Shown: one piece after another, positions 60,551 through 64,000 of the stretch | How positions within the stretch are numbered: position 1 is the first letter of the stretch | Layout: every line of letters starts with the position of its first letter | Assembly: GCF_030682035.1 (NCBI RefSeq) | Contig: NZ_JAUXQZ010000037.1 | Coordinates: 62,001-126,000, forward strand | DNA: 64,000 bases | Source of the DNA: Brevundimonas sp. | Lineage (GTDB): Bacteria > Pseudomonadota > Alphaproteobacteria > Caulobacterales > Caulobacteraceae | Reading direction: 5' to 3' | Position numbers and translations under genes: made by a program | The notes under the pieces: model-generated | What the model was told of the DNA's origin: nothing | Databases searched by the model: none | The model's input: only the letters and a program-made list of their open reading frames with translations

Positions 60551-61537
60551 ATGTTGCGTAAGTGTATGATTTCGTGTGCGGTAACCGCCGCAGCGTTTAT
60601 GGCGTCCGCCTGTGCTGGAGGCGGCGACGGAGGCGGAGGCGGCGGCGTCGTGACGCCCCCGCCGCCCCCGCCGCCTCCCACGCCCTACGCCTCCAACTGC
60701 ACGGCCACGCCGGGGGCGCTGTCGTGCCAGTCGATGCGGGTCGACGCCAACGGCCCGATGGCGATCATAAGCACCAATGGATCGATCGGGGGCATAGGCT
60801 ACGAGGCGGTCCTGATCGAGCGCGGCGAACGCTCCCGTGTTGACGATGACAGCTATGTTTTCTGGAGCGCGGCCGGCGCCACCCTGATGAACAGGCGCTA
60901 CGTGAATTTTGCCGAAAGCAGTGACGGCCTGGGACGTATCCGCACCGGCACGAACACCAGCACCGACACTGATATTTTCGGCAATATCATCCCCGGAAGC
61001 GACGGCACGACGCTGACCCTTTTCGACATCACCAATGTCCTCCAGGGAGGGCTGGACTACGTTCAGCTCGGGCGGGTTTCGAATGGCGTCTCGAACGGCG
61101 TTCAGACGTATTTCGCGGTTGGTGACCCCACGCCGTCGCCCGTTATGCCCACCACCGGCTCGGCCCGTTACGCGGGCGGAACGCGGGGAACGTATCTGAC
61201 CGCCGCTGGCGTCTCCTACCAGACCGCCAGCGACATCACCATGAACGCCAATTTCGGCACGGGACAGATCACGGGCTCGACCACCAACCTCAGGATGATT
61301 GATTCCAACGGTGCCGCGGCCACGACGCCGGCCGGCCTTAATTTCAACTTTACCGCCAACATCGCCGGCGCCGCCTTCAACGGAACCGCCTCCAGCCCAT
61401 CCATGACCGGATCGGTCGACGGAAGGTTCTACGGTGAGCCCGGCGGGGCGCCGGTCGAGGCCGGTCTGTCCTATTCGCTAGGCGCGGCTGCCGGAGGCGG
61501 GCGGCTGGTCGGGGTTGGCGGCCTCAAGAGAGAATAG
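60551..61537 (+). CDS. Glycine-rich surface lipoprotein, TbpB-like (probable Slam substrate)
   Basis: 328 residues from ATG 60551; the start at 60536 would add 5. The lipoprotein signal ends MASAC, then AGGGDGGGGGG and a run of eight prolines: the Gly-rich tether after the lipid Cys is typical of Slam-exported surface lipoproteins (TbpB, HpuA, fHbp). The C-terminal 130 residues (GSARYAGGTRGTYL, FGTGQITGSTTNLRMI, AAFNGTASSPSMTGSVDGRFYGEPGG) form a TbpB-type eight-strand barrel. It is followed by a terminator and then the Slam gene. Its ligand is unknown; a metal- or haem-related role is only a guess. Confidence 0.78.
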   Translation: MLRKCMISCAVTAAAFMASACAGGGDGGGGGGVVTPPPPPPPPTPYASNCTATPGALSCQSMRVDANGPMAIISTNGSIGGIGYEAVLIERGERSRVDDDSYVFWSAAGATLMNRRYVNFAESSDGLGRIRTGTNTSTDTDIFGNIIPGSDGTTLTLFDITNVLQGGLDYVQLGRVSNGVSNGVQTYFAVGDPTPSPVMPTTGSARYAGGTRGTYLTAAGVSYQTASDITMNANFGTGQITGSTTNLRMIDSNGAAATTPAGLNFNFTANIAGAAFNGTASSPSMTGSVDGRFYGEPGGAPVEAGLSYSLGAAAGGGRLVGVGGLKRE

Positions 61538-61555
61538 GTGACGACTCCTGACGTC

Positions 61556-61590
61556 GATGGCGGCGGCGAGCATGGCCGCCGTCCCTTTTT
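61556..61590 (+). terminator. Intrinsic terminator after the TbpB-like lipoprotein
   Basis: A 9-bp stem with one wobble (GATGGCGGC / GCCGCCGTC), a 10-base loop and a run of five T. It separates the lipoprotein gene from the truncated copy and the Slam gene. Confidence 0.7.
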
Positions 61591-61636
61591 GCTCTGCCGA
61601 AATATCCGAGCGGCCCGAAACGCAAGGGAGTATCCG

Positions 61637-61747
61637 ATGTTGCGTAAGTGTATGTTTTCTTGCCCGGTAATCGCTATTTCGCACCTCGCCTCCGGCGGCT
61701 GGGCTCCGCCATGCCGCACCCGGGAAGGGCTGAGTTCAGGGGCATGA
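61637..61747 (+). pseudogene. Truncated copy of the lipoprotein gene start
   Basis: The first 18 bases (ATGTTGCGTAAGTGTATG) are identical to the start of the lipoprotein gene at 60551, and the next 20 are similar, giving MLRKCMFSCPVIAIS. The frame then runs into unrelated sequence and stops after 36 codons, with no Cys lipobox followed by a Gly tether. It looks like the remains of a second Slam-substrate gene lost by deletion. Confidence 0.55.
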
Positions 61748-61775
61748 TCGGCGCGGGCGGTCTGAAGACGCGGTG

Positions 61776-63119
61776 ATGATACGCTCCCTGTCGGCCTGGC
61801 CACTTGGCTTGATCGTGGCGGGCCTCTTCTTCGCGCGCGCTTTGCCGGCCCAGGCCGGCCCGATACAGCAGCAGGCCGAACCGCCGCCGTTCGCCGGCGA
61901 CCAGGGCTTCAGCCAGGCCCTGGTGGGGGCGATTCGGTCCGGAGACTATCCTGCGGCGCTTGCGCTGATCGATGCGCGGCCGGACATCGCCGCGACGGCC
62001 GCCGGCGTGCGGTTGCGAGCCGAACTCCTCGCCCGGCTGGCCCGCACCTCGGAAGCCATCGCGCTGCTTGAGGGGCACCTGGCGCGGGATCCGGTGGACG
62101 CCCTGGCGCGCTTCCAGGTGGCGGAAATCCATTTCGCCGGTGGCCGCGACCGTTCGGCGACCCTGGCATATCGCCTGGCGCTGGCGGGCAGTCTGGACGA
62201 CACACGCCGCCGGATCATTCGCGCCCGTCTCGATGCGCTTGCAGAACGCCGGATGCTGAGCGTTTCGGTCAGCGCTTCGGTTGCGCCTGACAGCAATCTG
62301 AACAATGCCACCAGTGCGACGAATGTGGAGATCTACGGTCTGCCGTTCGTCCTTTCGGACGAGGCGCGGCGGCGCTCCGGGGTCGCGGCCTCAGTGTCGG
62401 CGAATGTCCAGCGGCGGTGGCCGCTGACAGAGCGCTATGCCGTCGTTACGGGCGCTGCCCTGACCGTTGTGGAAGCGTCAGGAGCGGCCTTCGACCAGAG
62501 CCAGTGGGCGCTGGACGCCGGGATCGAGATGGAGACGGCGCGCGACGCACTGGCGTCACTTTCGGTCACCCATCGCGACATTGATTTCGCCCATGCGGAT
62601 TTCGAGCGATGGACCGGCGTGCGGGCCGAGGCCCAGGCCTATTCGAACGCGCAGACGCGCTGGGACGGCTCTCTGCACTACGACGCCATCGACAACCAGC
62701 TGAGCGACGCGCAGAGCGGCGGCGCCTATGGCGGCGCCGTCAGTCGAACGCATTTCCTCGGCCCAAGCTCCCTGTGGCGGGTCAGCGCCGCAGCGGATGT
62801 GCGCGACCTGAACGGACCTGAGGCCGACTTCAAGGAACAACAGGTCGCTGCGGGCCGCCTGTTCGCCCTGCCGGTATCGACCCTGCTTTTCGCCCAGGTC
62901 TTCGCCCGAAAACGCACCTTCGATCGCCCGTCAACGTTCTTCGGCGTCCGCCGTGATGACCGCGAGATCGGGATAAGTCTGCGCCTGTCCAAACGGGACT
63001 GGGCGTTTCGCAACGTTTTCCCGTTCATACAGCTGAGCGCGAGTCGATCGTCGTCAAATGTCGTGCTGGGCAGATATTCGCGCGAGCGCATGGAGTTCGG
63101 CGTCACGCGGGACTTCTGA
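61776..63119 (+). CDS. Surface lipoprotein assembly modifier (Slam), TPR plus 14-strand barrel
   Basis: 447 residues from ATG 61776; the GTG just before it is an alternative. The signal peptide ends at PAQAGP. Residues 40-150 are TPR-like helices (FSQALVGAIRSGDYPAALALIDAR, EAIALLEGHLARDPVDALARFQVAEIHFAGG). From about residue 165 a beta barrel of the Slam/DUF560 type follows (MLSVSVSASVAPDSNLNNATSA; SVSANVQRRWPLTERYAV; GISLRLSKRDWAFRNVFPFIQLSASRSSSN), ending RYSRERMEFGVTRDF with terminal Phe. Slam proteins move TbpB-like lipoproteins to the cell surface. Its neighbour at 60551 fits such a substrate. Confidence 0.8.
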   Translation: MIRSLSAWPLGLIVAGLFFARALPAQAGPIQQQAEPPPFAGDQGFSQALVGAIRSGDYPAALALIDARPDIAATAAGVRLRAELLARLARTSEAIALLEGHLARDPVDALARFQVAEIHFAGGRDRSATLAYRLALAGSLDDTRRRIIRARLDALAERRMLSVSVSASVAPDSNLNNATSATNVEIYGLPFVLSDEARRRSGVAASVSANVQRRWPLTERYAVVTGAALTVVEASGAAFDQSQWALDAGIEMETARDALASLSVTHRDIDFAHADFERWTGVRAEAQAYSNAQTRWDGSLHYDAIDNQLSDAQSGGAYGGAVSRTHFLGPSSLWRVSAAADVRDLNGPEADFKEQQVAAGRLFALPVSTLLFAQVFARKRTFDRPSTFFGVRRDDREIGISLRLSKRDWAFRNVFPFIQLSASRSSSNVVLGRYSRERMEFGVTRDF

Positions 63120-63266
63120 CTCAAGGGGTTGGAGATTGCGGGTTGTCGTGGCCAGACAGGGCGCCTAATTCCGCTCCACCCCACACGGCCAAGCCGCGGG
63201 ATCGAACTCTTCAGACCCTTTTGACGGTTCGGACTGCGTTTCCGGTCTGATCTCGCGGAGCCGCGG

Positions 63267-64000
63267 ATGACCACCTACGACTACGACCTCTTCGTCATCG
63301 GCGCCGGTTCGGGCGGGGTCCGGGCGGCGCGACTGACCGCCCTCGGCGGCAAGCGCGTGGCCATCGCCGAGGAGCACCGGGTCGGCGGCACCTGCGTCAT
63401 ACGCGGCTGCGTGCCCAAGAAATTCATGGTCATGGCCAGCGACTTCGCCCACCAGTTCCATACGGCGGAGGGTTATGGCTGGACCGTCGACGCCTCCTTC
63501 GACTGGCCGACCTTCCTCCAGACCAAGGACGTCGAGATCGCCCGCCTGTCGGGCATCTACGTCGCCAATCTGGGCAAGGCGGGCGTGGATCTGATCCATG
63601 GCCGGGCCGTGCTGAAGGACGCCCACACCGTCGCCGTCCTGAACAAGGAGGGGGCGGAAGACCAGACCCTCACCGCCGAGCGCATCCTGATCGCCACCGG
63701 CGGCCGGCCCTGGGTTCCCGAGGGCCTGCCGGGAGTCGAGCACGCCATCACCTCCGAGGAAGCCTTCCACCTGCCGGAACTGCCCAAACGCATCCTGATC
63801 GCCGGCGGCGGCTATATCGCGGTGGAGTTCGCCGGCATCTTCGCCGGCCTCGGCGTCGAGACCACCCTGATCTACCGCGGCCCCAACATCCTGCGCGGTT
63901 TCGACGACGACGTGAGGGCGCACCTCGCCGGCGAGATCGAGAAGCGGGGGATAACGGTCATCCTGGGCTGCCAACACGAGGCCATCGAGAAGACGGACAC
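63267..64000 (+). CDS. gor: Glutathione-disulfide reductase (N-terminal part; runs off the right edge)
   Basis: The visible 244 residues start at ATG 63267 and stay open to the window end. The FAD site is YDLFVIGAGSGGVRAARLTA, the redox disulfide GGTCVIRGCVPKK, the second nucleotide motif LIATGGRPW, and the NAD(P)H site ILIAGGGYIAVEFAGIFAGLGVETTLIYRG with Arg after the strand, consistent with NADPH. Plant-type bacterial Gor proteins have this form. It keeps glutathione reduced, which links to the GST at 2700. Confidence 0.93.
   Translation, partial: MTTYDYDLFVIGAGSGGVRAARLTALGGKRVAIAEEHRVGGTCVIRGCVPKKFMVMASDFAHQFHTAEGYGWTVDASFDWPTFLQTKDVEIARLSGIYVANLGKAGVDLIHGRAVLKDAHTVAVLNKEGAEDQTLTAERILIATGGRPWVPEGLPGVEHAITSEEAFHLPELPKRILIAGGGYIAVEFAGIFAGLGVETTLIYRGPNILRGFDDDVRAHLAGEIEKRGITVILGCQHEAIEKTD

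Overview
The window is GC-rich, tightly packed DNA typical of an alphaproteobacterium of the Caulobacteraceae, most likely Brevundimonas or a close relative. The reasons are a holdfast polysaccharide (hfs) cluster, an HWE-type sensor kinase, RcnB-like periplasmic proteins, TonB-dependent receptors and a complete type II secretion cluster. The genus is inferred from gene content, not from a marker gene. Both ends cut genes: polyphosphate kinase at the left and glutathione reductase at the right.

Layout. 1-5.3 kb: ppk (partial), two RcnB-like exported proteins, a GST, a Sel1-like protein, a Phd-like/PemK-like toxin-antitoxin pair and a membrane protein. 5.3-13.4 kb: holdfast-type export and synthesis genes in three blocks: hfsD (-), hfsA-hfsB (+), and an hfsE-hfsF-GT2-GT2 operon (-) with ATGA overlaps at its last two junctions. 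A tRNA-Ser(GCT) follows. 13.8-19.1 kb: a stand-alone CheB, a single-domain response regulator, and a 1288-residue CheB-CheR-PAS-HWE kinase. 19.4-21.4 kb: an outer-membrane barrel protein and a Tat-type ferritin-like lipoprotein, separated by two terminators. 21.5-34.5 kb: a type II secretion system (gspK, J, N, F, E, M, L, G, H, I, C, D, O) that also holds an ECF sigma factor and a membrane protein with a secretin-N0/STN-like domain.

34.5-37.3 kb: mntH-mntR, with a palindromic operator candidate in front, and an XRE regulator. 37.5-41.8 kb: a large exported lipoprotein and a TonB-dependent receptor. 42-51.7 kb: small exported or membrane proteins, an SCP2-like protein, an acyl-CoA dehydrogenase, an exported amidohydrolase, alanine racemase, an orphan MalK/UgpC-type ATPase, a DEAD-box helicase with a repetitive tail, and a membrane protein. 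51.8-54.4 kb: a TadE/G-like protein and an exported caspase-family protease with three PPC-like repeats and an EF-hand-like loop. 54.4-57.3 kb: a small decayed island bounded by a 46-bp copy of the 3' part of tRNA-Val(CAC) and by the intact tRNA. It carries a GGDEF protein and broken coding sequence, and no integrase. 57.4-64 kb: gph, glmU, rpiA, a Slam-type outer-membrane translocon next to its likely TbpB-like glycine-rich lipoprotein substrate, a truncated copy of that lipoprotein's start, and gor (partial).

The window is rich in envelope functions: holdfast export, type II secretion, surface lipoprotein display and TonB uptake. The most interesting items are the Slam/lipoprotein pair, the tRNA-Val-bounded island, the sigma factor and STN-like protein inside the T2SS locus, the calcium-loop caspase, and the HfsB-like protein without a P-loop lysine.
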